Assembly (NCBI RefSeq): GCF_900103835.1
Contig: NZ_FNID01000018.1
Coordinates: 1-64,000 of the forward strand
DNA: 64,000 nt
Direction of reading: 5' to 3'
DNA from: Acetanaerobacterium elongatum
Lineage (GTDB): Bacteria > Bacillota > Clostridia > Oscillospirales > Ruminococcaceae
Program-made: the position numbers and the translations under genes
Shown here: positions 18,221 to 26,695 of the stretch, in pieces
Layout of the letters: every line of letters begins with the position of its first letter
Numbering within the stretch: the first letter of the stretch is position 1
The notes under the pieces: model-generated
Told to the model about the DNA's origin: nothing
The model's input: the letters and a program-made list of their open reading frames with translations, nothing else
Database searches by the model: none

Positions 18221-19411
18221 ATGAAGAAAGTTTTGGCATTTATTTCAGCAGTTGTTATGGCATCAGCATTGTTCGCCAGCTGCAGCTCCGCTCCCGCAGC
18301 AAGCTCGTCAGCAGCTCCCGCAAGCTCTGCACCTGCCAGCTCGGAAGCAGTTAGCTCCGCAGCAGCAAGCTCTGCAGCGGCAACCGGCGATGTAGACCTC
18401 AGCAAACTCGCGGGCAAAAAAGTAGCTGTAGTTCGCAACCTGGCTGCAGGCGACCATACTCAGCAGTTCCTTGACGGCTGCGTATCTGAAGGTAAAAGCT
18501 TTGGTTTTACAGTAGATACATACGTAACTGACGGCGACGACGCTAAGACTCAGGAAGTTGTTGCACAGTGCATTTCTAAAGGCTACAACGGCATCATCCT
18601 TTCTCATGGCCAGCTCTCCTACACTTACGACATGCTCAAGCCCGCCAGAGATGCAGGTATTGAGGTTGTAACCTTCGACAGTATGCCCATGAAGGGCGGC
18701 GACGCTAAAGGCGAGCTGCTTCAGGGCGTGACTTCCACCGCACAGGACGATCAGGCACTTGCTCAGCTTTCTCTTGATTCCATGCTCTCTGAGTATCAGG
18801 CAAAGGGCGGCAAGCTCCCGATGAAAGTTCTCAAAACCTTCATGGGCCCTGGCATCCCTCCGCTTGACAGACGTAACGTCGTTTACACCAAGTACGAGCA
18901 GGAAGGCAAGATTAAGACCCTTGAAGTAATCGCTCCCTCCGATCCTGCAAACGCTCGCGGCGATATGACCAATAAAACCGCTGCTATCCTCCCCAAATAT
19001 CCTGCAGGTTCTGTTGATGCTATCTGGGGCTGCTATGACGAGCTTGCTAAGGGCGTTCTTCAGGCTCTTAACGATGCTGGCCGTACCGATATCCCGATGT
19101 ACACCATCGACGTTTCCAACGATGACATCAACCTCATGCGCACAAACAACAAGGTTTGGAGATCTACTGCAGCAGTTGACCCCAAGCTTATCGGTATCGT
19201 TGATATGAGACTTCTTGCTTCTAAGTTTGCCGGCGTTGAGACCCCTGATTACTATAACCTCTCTGCTAGCAGCATCAAGACCGACGAACTGAAGCCCGAC
19301 ACCTCCATGACCACCTTAAACCAGGTTGTTAAGGGCTGGGGCGACGCTTCTACCGATGCTTCCTTTAACCTTCCTTGGATGGACACGCTGCGTAAACAAA
19401 ACAGCAAGTAA
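18221..19411 (+). CDS. Sugar ABC transporter substrate-binding lipoprotein (RbsB-like)
   Basis: The 396-residue protein has a lipoprotein signal (lipobox LFASC, Cys near residue 21) and a Ser/Ala linker, followed by a type I periplasmic-binding fold of the ribose/galactose family. Visible elements are KVAVVRNLAAGDHTQQFLDG, GYNGIILSHGQLSY, VVTFDSMPM and GSVDAIWGCYDELAKGVLQAL. It captures a pentose-like sugar outside the membrane. The cognate ATPase and permease follow, and then mtnK and mtnA. I infer the ligand to be 5-methylthioribose, 5-deoxyribose or a close analogue; sequence alone cannot prove this. The ribosome binding site (AAGGAGGA) is very strong. Confidence 0.9.
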   Translation: MKKVLAFISAVVMASALFASCSSAPAASSSAAPASSAPASSEAVSSAAASSAAATGDVDLSKLAGKKVAVVRNLAAGDHTQQFLDGCVSEGKSFGFTVDTYVTDGDDAKTQEVVAQCISKGYNGIILSHGQLSYTYDMLKPARDAGIEVVTFDSMPMKGGDAKGELLQGVTSTAQDDQALAQLSLDSMLSEYQAKGGKLPMKVLKTFMGPGIPPLDRRNVVYTKYEQEGKIKTLEVIAPSDPANARGDMTNKTAAILPKYPAGSVDAIWGCYDELAKGVLQALNDAGRTDIPMYTIDVSNDDINLMRTNNKVWRSTAAVDPKLIGIVDMRLLASKFAGVETPDYYNLSASSIKTDELKPDTSMTTLNQVVKGWGDASTDASFNLPWMDTLRKQNSK

Positions 19412-19429
19412 TTGGAGAAGTATTAGGAA

Positions 19430-20941
19430 ATGAAAGAATTAAAACTTGAAATGCGGGGCATATCACTTGAATTCCCGGGTGTCAAAGCATTAAGCAATGT
19501 AGATTTTGATTTGACCAGCGGAACAATTCATGCTCTGATTGGTGCAAACGGCGCAGGCAAATCAACCCTTATGAAGGTTTTGGCAGGTGCCAATGCCCAT
19601 TACACAGGTCAAGTTTTCGTTGATGGGGAACCGGTGGAAATCCGGTCCCCCAAAAACGCAAAAGATCTAGGCATTGAGATTGTATACCAAGAGGTTGACG
19701 TTGCACTGATTCCTTACCTTTCGGTTGCAGAGAACGTTATGTTCGATGTAATTGTGAACAACATGGGGAAGAATCACATTGTTAACTGGTCTAAGATCAA
19801 AAAGACTGCGAAGGAAACCCTTGAAAAGCTAAACGTTGAGCTGGATGTGAACCAGCCTGTTTCAGAGCTTACTCTTGCGCAAAAGCAGATGGTACTGATC
19901 GCCCGATGTGTGGTAGAAAAATGCCGCCTGCTGATACTTGATGAGCCTACCGCGCCGCTTTCCAATTCCGAGACAGAGGAATTATTCCGTATTGTTCGTG
20001 AACTTGCCAAAGAAGGCGTTGCAATTGTATTTATTTCACACAGATTGAATGAGCTGTTTGAAATCTGCAATACCATTACTGTAATGAGAGACGGCAAGGT
20101 TGTTAAAAACATGCCGATTACTCCCGAGCTGCAGACCAAGGATATTGTAGAGCTTATGCTTGGGCGTAAATTTGACGATAACTATATCAAAAAATCCGTT
20201 AAAATCGGCGAACCGTTACTAGAGGTAGAGGATCTTTCAGAAGCCGAGGGCAGAGTTAAGAACATAAATATGACGGTTAAACGCGGCGAGATTGTCGCTG
20301 TAGCCGGCCTTGTTGGCGCAGGTAAAACGGAACTGTGTAAAACCCTGTTTGCTGCATTTAAGCAATCCAGCGGTACTGTAAAATTGAACGGGAAAACTAT
20401 CAAATATAAAAATCCGAACGAAGCAGTTAAGCGAGGCTTTGCGCTTGTACCCGAGGAACGCCGCAAGGAGGGAGTGCTGATTACAGACCCTGTTTATGCA
20501 AATATAAGCGTTGCCGCCATGAAGAAGTATACCGGCTTTTTGTCTGTAGTAAACAAGATTAAGGAAAGAAAAGATGCCTGCACCATGATTTCAGATCTTG
20601 GGATTAAAACCCCTTCCGAATATCAGGAGGTAGCGTTGCTTTCCGGTGGTAACCAGCAGAAGGTCGTACTCGGAAAATGGCTCAATTCCGAATCGGAGAT
20701 TTATATTTTTGACGAACCCACCAAGGGAATAGATGTCGGTGCAAAGCGTGACATGTACGAGCTCATTGAAAGGCTTGCAGCCCAGGGTAAAGGTGTAATA
20801 TACGCATCCTGTGAGTTTCAGGAAATTCTGACCATTGCAGACAGAGTGTATGTGTTATACGACGGACAAATTGTTAAAGATTTAAATGTCGCCGACACAG
20901 ATGAAAAAGAATTACTTTACTTGTCAACAGGAGGACACTAA
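19430..20941 (+). CDS. Sugar ABC transporter ATPase, tandem domain (RbsA-like)
   Basis: The 503-residue protein has two ABC domains. The first has Walker A GANGAGKSTLM, the QEVDVALIPYLSVAENV Q-loop region and Walker B LLILDEPTAPL. The second has GLVGAGKTEL and the signature LLSGGNQQKVVLGKWL with YIFDEPTKGIDVG. This is the ribose/galactose-type duplicated ATPase, in which the second site is degenerate at Walker A. It powers import with the lipoprotein upstream and the permease downstream. Spacing is 18 bases and 2 bases, so the three are one unit. Confidence 0.93.
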   Translation: MKELKLEMRGISLEFPGVKALSNVDFDLTSGTIHALIGANGAGKSTLMKVLAGANAHYTGQVFVDGEPVEIRSPKNAKDLGIEIVYQEVDVALIPYLSVAENVMFDVIVNNMGKNHIVNWSKIKKTAKETLEKLNVELDVNQPVSELTLAQKQMVLIARCVVEKCRLLILDEPTAPLSNSETEELFRIVRELAKEGVAIVFISHRLNELFEICNTITVMRDGKVVKNMPITPELQTKDIVELMLGRKFDDNYIKKSVKIGEPLLEVEDLSEAEGRVKNINMTVKRGEIVAVAGLVGAGKTELCKTLFAAFKQSSGTVKLNGKTIKYKNPNEAVKRGFALVPEERRKEGVLITDPVYANISVAAMKKYTGFLSVVNKIKERKDACTMISDLGIKTPSEYQEVALLSGGNQQKVVLGKWLNSESEIYIFDEPTKGIDVGAKRDMYELIERLAAQGKGVIYASCEFQEILTIADRVYVLYDGQIVKDLNVADTDEKELLYLSTGGH

Positions 20942-20943
20942 AA

Positions 20944-21966
20944 ATGAATGAAAAAAGCCTGTCTGCAAAGAATAGTGCAGTGGGTAAGACCGTAATGAGC
21001 TTTATAACAAAATGGGGAACGCTTCTTACCATCTTGTTATTGTTCATCATCTTTACCTTTGCAAACTGGAACGCCCAAACAAACTCCAGTATATTCCTCA
21101 CGCCAGATAACATGATCACCATTCTAAGAAGTATCTCAATCACAACCATTATCGCAATCGGCTTAACCTTCTCTATTGCGGTAAACGGTATGGATCTTTC
21201 CATCGGTGCCAACGCAAACTTTGCAGACTTTTTAATAATGACAATGTTTGTTTGGTACAACATCAACATGGGGCTTTCTATTGTCCTCACACTGATTATC
21301 TGTCTATCCGTTGCACTGATAAACTGCTTGCTGATTGTAAAGCTAAAGATACCAGACATGGTTGCAACCCTTTCGGTAATGTTTATGTTCCAGGGTGTTG
21401 CGATGACCTACTCCAACGGTGGCGCTATTACAGAGCGCATGGTAAGAGCAAATGGTCAGGCTTCTGCCGGCCTTGTTCCTGCAGCGTTCCGTGCAATCGG
21501 CAAAGAGCCGTGGCTGATTATCATCATGCTGGTAGTAGTAGCTTTCGCTTTCTTCTTCTTAAACTACACCAAGCACGGCAGATATATGTATGCAGTAGGC
21601 GGTAACCCAGAGGCAGCCAGACTTTCCGGTATTCCGGTAAATAAGTACAAGATTCTGGCTTATTTCCTCTCTGCTGTATTCGCTGCACTTGGCGGTATTT
21701 TCATCGCAGCCCGTGTTGGTACGGCTCAGGTAAACGCCGGGGCATCCTACCTTATGCCGTCGGTTGCTGCAGCCTACATCGGTTTCTCTGTTGCGGGTGC
21801 CGGTAAGCCTAACGCAATTGGTACACTGGCTGGCGCAGTACTGGTTGGTTTACTTGAAAACGGCTTAATCATGATGTCTGTACCCTATTTTGCTATGGAT
21901 ATTGTAAAGGGCGGCGTACTTGCAATCGCTCTTGCGCTGACCTACTCGCAGCAAAAAAAGAATTAA
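20944..21966 (+). CDS. Sugar ABC transporter permease (RbsC-like)
   Basis: The 340-residue protein has 8-10 membrane helices and the family signature region RYMYAVGGNPEAARLSGIPV near residue 215, plus the N-terminal ITTIIAIGLTFSIAVNGMDLSIGA. It forms the membrane pore for the sugar. It starts two bases after the ATPase stop with the ribosome binding site inside the ATPase gene (GGAGG). A single RbsC-type permease is expected to homodimerise. The gene is followed by 92 bases and then mtnK. Confidence 0.93.
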   Translation: MNEKSLSAKNSAVGKTVMSFITKWGTLLTILLLFIIFTFANWNAQTNSSIFLTPDNMITILRSISITTIIAIGLTFSIAVNGMDLSIGANANFADFLIMTMFVWYNINMGLSIVLTLIICLSVALINCLLIVKLKIPDMVATLSVMFMFQGVAMTYSNGGAITERMVRANGQASAGLVPAAFRAIGKEPWLIIIMLVVVAFAFFFLNYTKHGRYMYAVGGNPEAARLSGIPVNKYKILAYFLSAVFAALGGIFIAARVGTAQVNAGASYLMPSVAAAYIGFSVAGAGKPNAIGTLAGAVLVGLLENGLIMMSVPYFAMDIVKGGVLAIALALTYSQQKKN

Positions 21967-22058
21967 TCCCAAACGAGATAGGGAGGAGTTTAACCTCCTC
22001 CCCTTTTCTTGTATGGCAAACTGCATAAATCACTACTATGAGAAAGGATTGACTGTTT

Positions 22059-23282
22059 ATGTCGCGTTTTGATAAATACTTTTTGTTAAAAACCGATGAT
22101 GTTGCAGAGTATGTTCAGGAAAAGCTTTCGTTTTTCCCGGCAGATGCCAAGTTTGAGTGTAAGGAAATCGGTGACGGTAACCTCAATTATGTATTCAGGC
22201 TGGTAGATGCCAACACCGGAAAATCTATCATTGTAAAACAGGCCGGTGAGGCGACCAGAATATCTGCCGAGATGAAGCTCTCTACCGATAGAGGCCGAAT
22301 TGAAGCGAAGATTCTTGGCATACAGGCCTCCTATGCACCGGGGCTGGTTCCTGAGGTGTATCTGTACGACAAGGTGATGTGCGCAATGATCATGGAGGAT
22401 ATGATCGGGCACACCATCATGCGTGCAGCACTCATGAGGCACGAGAAGTTCCCGCGCTTTGCGGAGGATATCTCTACCTTCCTGGTAAACACCCTGCTGC
22501 TCTCTACCGATATTGTAATGAATCACAAGGAGAAGAAGGCAAACGTACAAAGCTTCATTAACCCTGACCTGTGCGAGATTTCTGAAGACCTTGTTTACAG
22601 TGAGCCCTTCATCGATTACAACAAGCGAAACAACGTATTCCCTGCGAATGCAGAGTTTGTGAAGAAAGAGCTGTATGAGGATAAGGCGCTGCACCTTGAG
22701 GCTGCAAAGCTCAAATTTGAATTCATGAACAACGCGCAGGCACTTATCCATGGCGACCTGCACACCGGTTCAATCTTTATTAACAAGGATCACACCTTTA
22801 TCTTCGACCCTGAGTTCGCGTTCTATGGCCCCATGGGTTACGATATTGGTAACGTGATTGCAAATATGTTCTTCGCATGGTGCAATGCAGATGCTACCAT
22901 CGAAGACCCTGCCCAGCGTGCCGATTACTGCGGCTGGATTGTTGATACAATTGAGGAGATTGTAGATAAATTCATTGTTAAATTCAAGGCTGCCTATGCG
23001 GCAAACGTGAAGGATATCCTGGCAAAAACTGAAGGCTTTGTGGATTGGTACCTTGGTACCGTTCTTGCGGATACTGCAGGTGTTGCGGGCCTAGAAGCCA
23101 TTCGCCGTACCGTGGGAATGGCCAACGTGAAGGACATTACCACTATTCCCGACACCGAAAAGCGTGCAAGAGCCGAAAGAATCGTTATTACACTGGCAAA
23201 AGAGTTCATCAAGAACAGAGACAGCTTCAAGTCTGGCAAGGATTACAGAAAGGCCATTGAAGCCGTTGCTACGAAGTTCTAA
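22059..23282 (+). CDS. mtnK: S-methyl-5-thioribose kinase
   Basis: The 407-residue protein has the MtnK form of the aminoglycoside-phosphotransferase fold. The glycine loop is GDGNLNYVFRL, the conserved Lys is in SIIVKQAGE, the catalytic loop is ALIHGDLHTGSIF near residue 230, and the metal motif is FIFDPEFAFYGPMGYDIG. It phosphorylates 5-methylthioribose at C1; bacterial enzymes of this family can also accept 5-deoxyribose. No MTA nucleosidase and no downstream methionine-salvage gene (mtnB, W, X, D, C) is in the window. The placement behind a sugar importer and before mtnA suggests that free 5-substituted ribose is taken up and prepared for aldol cleavage. Confidence 0.92.
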   Translation: MSRFDKYFLLKTDDVAEYVQEKLSFFPADAKFECKEIGDGNLNYVFRLVDANTGKSIIVKQAGEATRISAEMKLSTDRGRIEAKILGIQASYAPGLVPEVYLYDKVMCAMIMEDMIGHTIMRAALMRHEKFPRFAEDISTFLVNTLLLSTDIVMNHKEKKANVQSFINPDLCEISEDLVYSEPFIDYNKRNNVFPANAEFVKKELYEDKALHLEAAKLKFEFMNNAQALIHGDLHTGSIFINKDHTFIFDPEFAFYGPMGYDIGNVIANMFFAWCNADATIEDPAQRADYCGWIVDTIEEIVDKFIVKFKAAYAANVKDILAKTEGFVDWYLGTVLADTAGVAGLEAIRRTVGMANVKDITTIPDTEKRARAERIVITLAKEFIKNRDSFKSGKDYRKAIEAVATKF

Positions 23283-23335
23283 TAACGGCAATAGAGATTA
23301 AACCTAGCATGTATCTTTAGGAAAGGATCATTACA

Positions 23336-24430
23336 ATGAGTGAAAAAAAATCAATCCTGGATTACGAAACAGTTGCCTTGGATGATGCAAAGAGTGCACT
23401 GGTTATCATTGACCAGACACAGCTGCCGTACAAGACCGAGATACTGTCCCTCACCACCCAGAAGGAGATCTGGACAGCTATCTATCTGCTGCAGGTGAGA
23501 GGCGCACCCGCCATCGGCGTTGCGGCAGCAATTGGTATCTACCTTGCGGCGAAGGAAATCAAGGCGGATACCTACGAGGATTTCTATGCCCAGTTTAAAA
23601 AGGCGAAGGAGTATCTCGCATCCGCCCGTCCCACTGCGGTAAACCTTTTCTGGGCACTCAACCGCATGGATGATGTGGCAAAGGCCAACTCTGATAAAAC
23701 AGTAGCGGAGGTTAAGGAGATCCTTCATAAGGAAGCCGTTGCTATTAAAGAAGAGGATATCTGGGTTTGCAAGCAGATTGGTGAATACGCCTTAACACTT
23801 GTAAAGCCCGGTGACGGCCTGCTTACCCACTGCAATGCCGGTCAGCTTGCTACCGCCAAGTATGGCACCGCTACCGCTGCAATGTACTTGGGGCAGGAGA
23901 GAGGCTATAACTTTAAGGTGTTTGCCGATGAAACAAGGCCTCTGCTTCAGGGCGCAAGACTTACCGCCTATGAGCTGCATGAGTCTGGCATTGATGTAAC
24001 GCTGATCTGTGATAATATGTCTGCCACTGTAATGAAGAACGGTTGGGTGAACGCCGTATTCGTAGGCTGCGACCGTGTTGCCGCAAACGGCGATACCGCA
24101 AACAAAATCGGCACCTCAGTGGTTGCCACAGTTGCGAAACGTTATAATGTGCCGGTATACATCTGCGCTCCTACCTCTACCATTGACCTTAACACCAAAA
24201 CCGGAGCCGATATTCATATCGAGCTGAGGCCCGCAGAAGAGGTTACTGAGATGTGGTATTCTAACCGCATGGCTCCCGCAGGCGTAAAGGTGTTTAACCC
24301 GTGCTTTGATGTAACGGATAACGACCTTATCGCCGGCATTATTACCGAGTATGGTATTGCAAGAGCACCTTATTCTGAATCGCTGAAAGAAATCTTCGCA
24401 AAAAAAGAGGCTGCAAAGGCAGCCAGATAA
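23336..24430 (+). CDS. mtnA: 5-methylthioribose-1-phosphate isomerase
   Basis: The 364-residue protein has the MtnA/eIF2B-like fold: LQVRGAPAIGVAAAIG for phosphate binding, the active-site Cys in LLTHCNAGQLA near residue 164, the active-site Asp in VGCDRVAANGDTANKIGT near residue 245, and TSTIDLNTKTGADIHIE. It converts methylthioribose-1-phosphate (or 5-deoxyribose-1-phosphate) to the ribulose-1-phosphate, the substrate form for a class II aldolase. That aldolase opens the neighbouring BMC operon at 25664. No encapsulation peptide is visible, so it probably acts outside the shell. Confidence 0.93.
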   Translation: MSEKKSILDYETVALDDAKSALVIIDQTQLPYKTEILSLTTQKEIWTAIYLLQVRGAPAIGVAAAIGIYLAAKEIKADTYEDFYAQFKKAKEYLASARPTAVNLFWALNRMDDVAKANSDKTVAEVKEILHKEAVAIKEEDIWVCKQIGEYALTLVKPGDGLLTHCNAGQLATAKYGTATAAMYLGQERGYNFKVFADETRPLLQGARLTAYELHESGIDVTLICDNMSATVMKNGWVNAVFVGCDRVAANGDTANKIGTSVVATVAKRYNVPVYICAPTSTIDLNTKTGADIHIELRPAEEVTEMWYSNRMAPAGVKVFNPCFDVTDNDLIAGIITEYGIARAPYSESLKEIFAKKEAAKAAR

Positions 24431-24432
24431 TA

Positions 24433-24570
24433 CCAATCACTCACTAAAGCCTTACTAAATAATTCTCGTAAAAAGCCGTCAATCGAAGCTTCCTGCTTGA
24501 TTATTCAATACGAAATATATATTTCGTATGGCTTTTTATAATTGTGATAAGTATCAGGAGATTACATAAG
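24433..24570 (+). repeat. Dispersed repeat, copy A (related to the obgE leader)
   Basis: This stretch aligns along its length with 61133-61246: shared blocks include TCACTAAAGCCTT/TCATTAAAGCCTT, GAAGCTTCC/CAAGCTTTT, TTTTATAATTGTGATAAGTA and AGGAGATTACATAA. Copy A carries an extra hairpin (ATACGAAATA with TATTTCGTAT). In copy B the final AGGAG is the ribosome binding site of obgE; here no start codon follows. Confidence 0.7.
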
Positions 24571-24609
24571 GCGAAGAAGTTTTACAATTCAATAACCTCT
24601 TCGCCTTAT
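24566..24609. terminator. Bidirectional terminator between mtnA and deoR-type gene
   Basis: ATAAGGCGAAGA (24566-24577) pairs perfectly with TCTTCGCCTTAT (24598-24609), with T/A-rich flanks. It separates two convergent genes. Confidence 0.75.
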
Positions 24610-24617
24610 CATTCAAT

Positions 24618-25394
24618 TTATAGCTGTGCTTTGTTGATACATTCATAATATGCAACGTTGTTCTCATTCAAAAAATCAATCCAGCTCTGCTCCAGATGCT
24701 TATCGGTGATGAGCCCGTCAATATCAGAGAAGTTACATATGTTCAAGAATGAGGTTTTATCAAACTTAGAATAGTCAGCCACTACATAAACCTTGTTGCT
24801 GCGAACCAGCAGCTTCCGCCTGATTTCAGACATTGATTCGTTGGAATCGGTGATACCGTATTCTTTTGAAAGTGAACGGCAGGACATAAAGGTTTTATCA
24901 ACGAAGTAGTTATCCAGCGACTGAAGCGCGCCGCGCCCGATAAATGACATGTTGTTTGGGGCAAAGAGGCCGCCGATTGTAATCAGGTGTATGTTCTGAA
25001 AATCAGCCAGAAAGTTTACCACCTTCAGCGAATTGGTAAGTACGGTAATGCGCATCTCGCAAACGGCCTTCGCAATAAACATTGCGGTGGTTGAGGCATC
25101 CAGAAAGATCGAATCACCGTTGTGAACAATCTCTGCACACTTTCGGCCAATCAGCTGTTTACTTTCGGTATAAGCCGCTTCACGAACAGAAAGGTCAACC
25201 TCGTTCTGAACACCGTCCTGAATAAAAGCACCTCCGTAGGTACGGGTTAGGAAGCCTTCATCTTCAAACGCTTTCAAGTCTCTTCTGATGGTTTCTTCGG
25301 TAACGGAAAACATCTCCGCAAGCTCCGAAACGATAACGCTTTTTTTCTCCAGAATAATTTCCTTGATTTTTGCTTTTCTTGTTATTGCCAGCAT
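24618..25394 (-). CDS. DeoR/GlpR-family transcriptional regulator
   Basis: The 258-residue protein has the DeoR layout. The N-terminal helix-turn-helix carries IILEKKSVIVSELAEMFSV and EETIRRDLKAFEDEGFLTRTYGGA. The C-terminal sugar-phosphate sensor domain is of the isomerase-like DeoRC type, with DSIFLDASTTAMFIAKAV and ITVLTNSLKVVNFLA. Such regulators respond to phosphorylated sugars. It is convergent with mtnA and divergent from the BMC operon. A perfect palindrome lies 40 bases in front of its start. I infer that it represses the BMC operon and itself, and is released by methylthioribose- or deoxyribose-phosphate. Whether it also controls the importer is not evident. Confidence 0.9.
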   Translation of the reverse strand: MLAITRKAKIKEIILEKKSVIVSELAEMFSVTEETIRRDLKAFEDEGFLTRTYGGAFIQDGVQNEVDLSVREAAYTESKQLIGRKCAEIVHNGDSIFLDASTTAMFIAKAVCEMRITVLTNSLKVVNFLADFQNIHLITIGGLFAPNNMSFIGRGALQSLDNYFVDKTFMSCRSLSKEYGITDSNESMSEIRRKLLVRSNKVYVVADYSKFDKTSFLNICNFSDIDGLITDKHLEQSWIDFLNENNVAYYECINKAQL

Positions 25395-25433
25395 AATGAA
25401 CCCCCGATTTAATAAAGTATGTTGCTGTTAGTT

Positions 25434-25449
25434 TGTGTTTGCAAACACA
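25434..25449. promoter_or_regulatory. 16-bp perfect palindrome, candidate operator of the DeoR-type regulator
   Basis: TGTGTTTGCAAACACA is its own reverse complement. It lies between the divergent regulator and BMC operon, 40 bases before the regulator start and about 215 before the aldolase start. TTGCAA inside it could act as a -35 element in either direction, each with a weak -10 match. I see no further strong promoter in 25450-25663. Confidence 0.6.
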
Positions 25450-25663
25450 GAAAATCGCACTTTTTATTTATTATTACATGTTTTTAACGGGAAGTAAATA
25501 ATCAGTGCAGATTTTTTTGAGCAAAAATCACATAAAAACTACAAAACACAATAAAAGCAGAAAAAAGCACACCAAAGTATAGGCTAAATTCACAAAAATA
25601 CGGCCATCAAAATCAAACACCAATCACAAATTTCAGAGAAAGTGAGGAGAGGAAGATTTCGAT

Positions 25664-26608
25664 ATGATTACTATTCAAAACGTAAAATATATGTCGGACT
25701 TCGAAGCAAAAAAAGCCATCATCGATATAGGCAAGCGAATGTACATAAAGGGCTTTGTAGCAGCGAATGATGGAAACATCAGCTGCAAGGTAGGGCCAAA
25801 CACCATCTGGGCCACCCCCACCGGTGTATCCAAAGGCTTTATGACCCCCGATATGCTTGTAAAGATTGATTTGACAAATGGTAAGGTTATTATGGGCAAC
25901 CGCAAGCCGTCCTCGGAACTGAAGATGCACCTGCGGGTGTATGAAGAGAACCCTGAGGTGATGGCGGTAACACATGCGCACCCCATGGTGGCCACTTCAT
26001 TTGCGATAGCCGGTATCAGCCTTGACAGGGCGGTTTTGCCCGAGGCGGTTGTTCAGCTTGGTTCGGTGCCCATCGCACATTATGCCACCCCCGGCACACA
26101 GGAGGTACCCGATTCCATTGCTCCCTACTGTAAAACACACAATGGCGTGCTGCTTGCCAACCATGGCGCATTAAGCTGGGGCAAGGATGTTTTTGAGGCG
26201 TTTTACCGTCTGGAGTCCATCGAGTATTATGCAACCATCTTAATGTATATCGGAAGAATCATCGGCCAGGCCAACGAGCTTTCCTGCAATCAGGTTGATG
26301 ATCTCATCAATATTCGTCAGAAGCTCGGCATCTCCAGCGGCGGCATTCCTCCGTGCACCTTAAATGCCACCAACACGCAAGACGTGGTTTCCTCCGTGCC
26401 AAGCCCCAAACCCGAGGTTCAGCTGGCGGGGGTAACGCCGCTGGTTCGTCCCGGCAAGGCATCAGAAGGCCAGGATATTGGCTGCGGATGTACGGGCAGG
26501 GTTATTCAACCCCCCACTGCGGCAGCGGATACGGGCAAAACCAAAGAGGAGATTATCTGCGAGGTAGTTAAAAGGGTAACCGAGCAGATTTCCTCGGGTA
26601 ACAAATAA
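25664..26608 (+). CDS. Class II aldolase/adducin-fold sugar-phosphate aldolase with C-terminal encapsulation peptide
   Basis: The 314-residue protein contains an L-fuculose-phosphate-aldolase-type domain (residues about 8-215). NDGNISCK forms the phosphate loop, the metal site is in AVTHAHPMVAT near residue 104, and a further His is in LLANHGALSWG near 165. A Pro/Gly-rich linker follows. The last 20 residues (KEEIICEVVKRVTEQISSG) form an amphipathic helix, the usual form of a BMC-targeting peptide. It should split a 5-substituted ribulose-1-phosphate into dihydroxyacetone phosphate and an aldehyde. Family members are known to act on fuculose-, rhamnulose- and, in the DHAP shunt, methylthioribulose- and deoxyribulose-1-phosphates. 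It is the first gene of the BMC operon. Confidence 0.88.
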   Translation: MITIQNVKYMSDFEAKKAIIDIGKRMYIKGFVAANDGNISCKVGPNTIWATPTGVSKGFMTPDMLVKIDLTNGKVIMGNRKPSSELKMHLRVYEENPEVMAVTHAHPMVATSFAIAGISLDRAVLPEAVVQLGSVPIAHYATPGTQEVPDSIAPYCKTHNGVLLANHGALSWGKDVFEAFYRLESIEYYATILMYIGRIIGQANELSCNQVDDLINIRQKLGISSGGIPPCTLNATNTQDVVSSVPSPKPEVQLAGVTPLVRPGKASEGQDIGCGCTGRVIQPPTAAADTGKTKEEIICEVVKRVTEQISSGNK

Positions 26609-26618
26609 GAAAGATTGT

Positions 26619-26690
26619 TCCTGCGGCATAGCCGCATCGCAATTTTCCATGGTGTATGTGCCTTTCCGGCGCGTACGCCGGAAAGGAATG
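26619..26690 (+). repeat. Palindromic leader repeat, with ribosome binding site in a hairpin
   Basis: A TGCGGC-ATA-GCCGCA stem-loop is followed by TCGCAATTTTCCATGGTGTA and then a perfect 11-bp hairpin (26661-26671 with 26676-26686, loop CGTA). The 3' arm of that hairpin contains the GGAAAGG ribosome binding site of the aldehyde dehydrogenase gene. Related sequence occurs at 29761-29823 and 56364-56396. Confidence 0.7.
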
Positions 26691-26695
26691 ATTAA

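Noticed and set aside
22059-24430. MtnK/MtnA as part of the universal methionine salvage pathway
   Set aside because: No mtnB, mtnW, mtnX, mtnD or mtnC is near; the neighbours are a sugar importer and an aldolase/BMC operon. A role in both cannot be excluded from this window alone.
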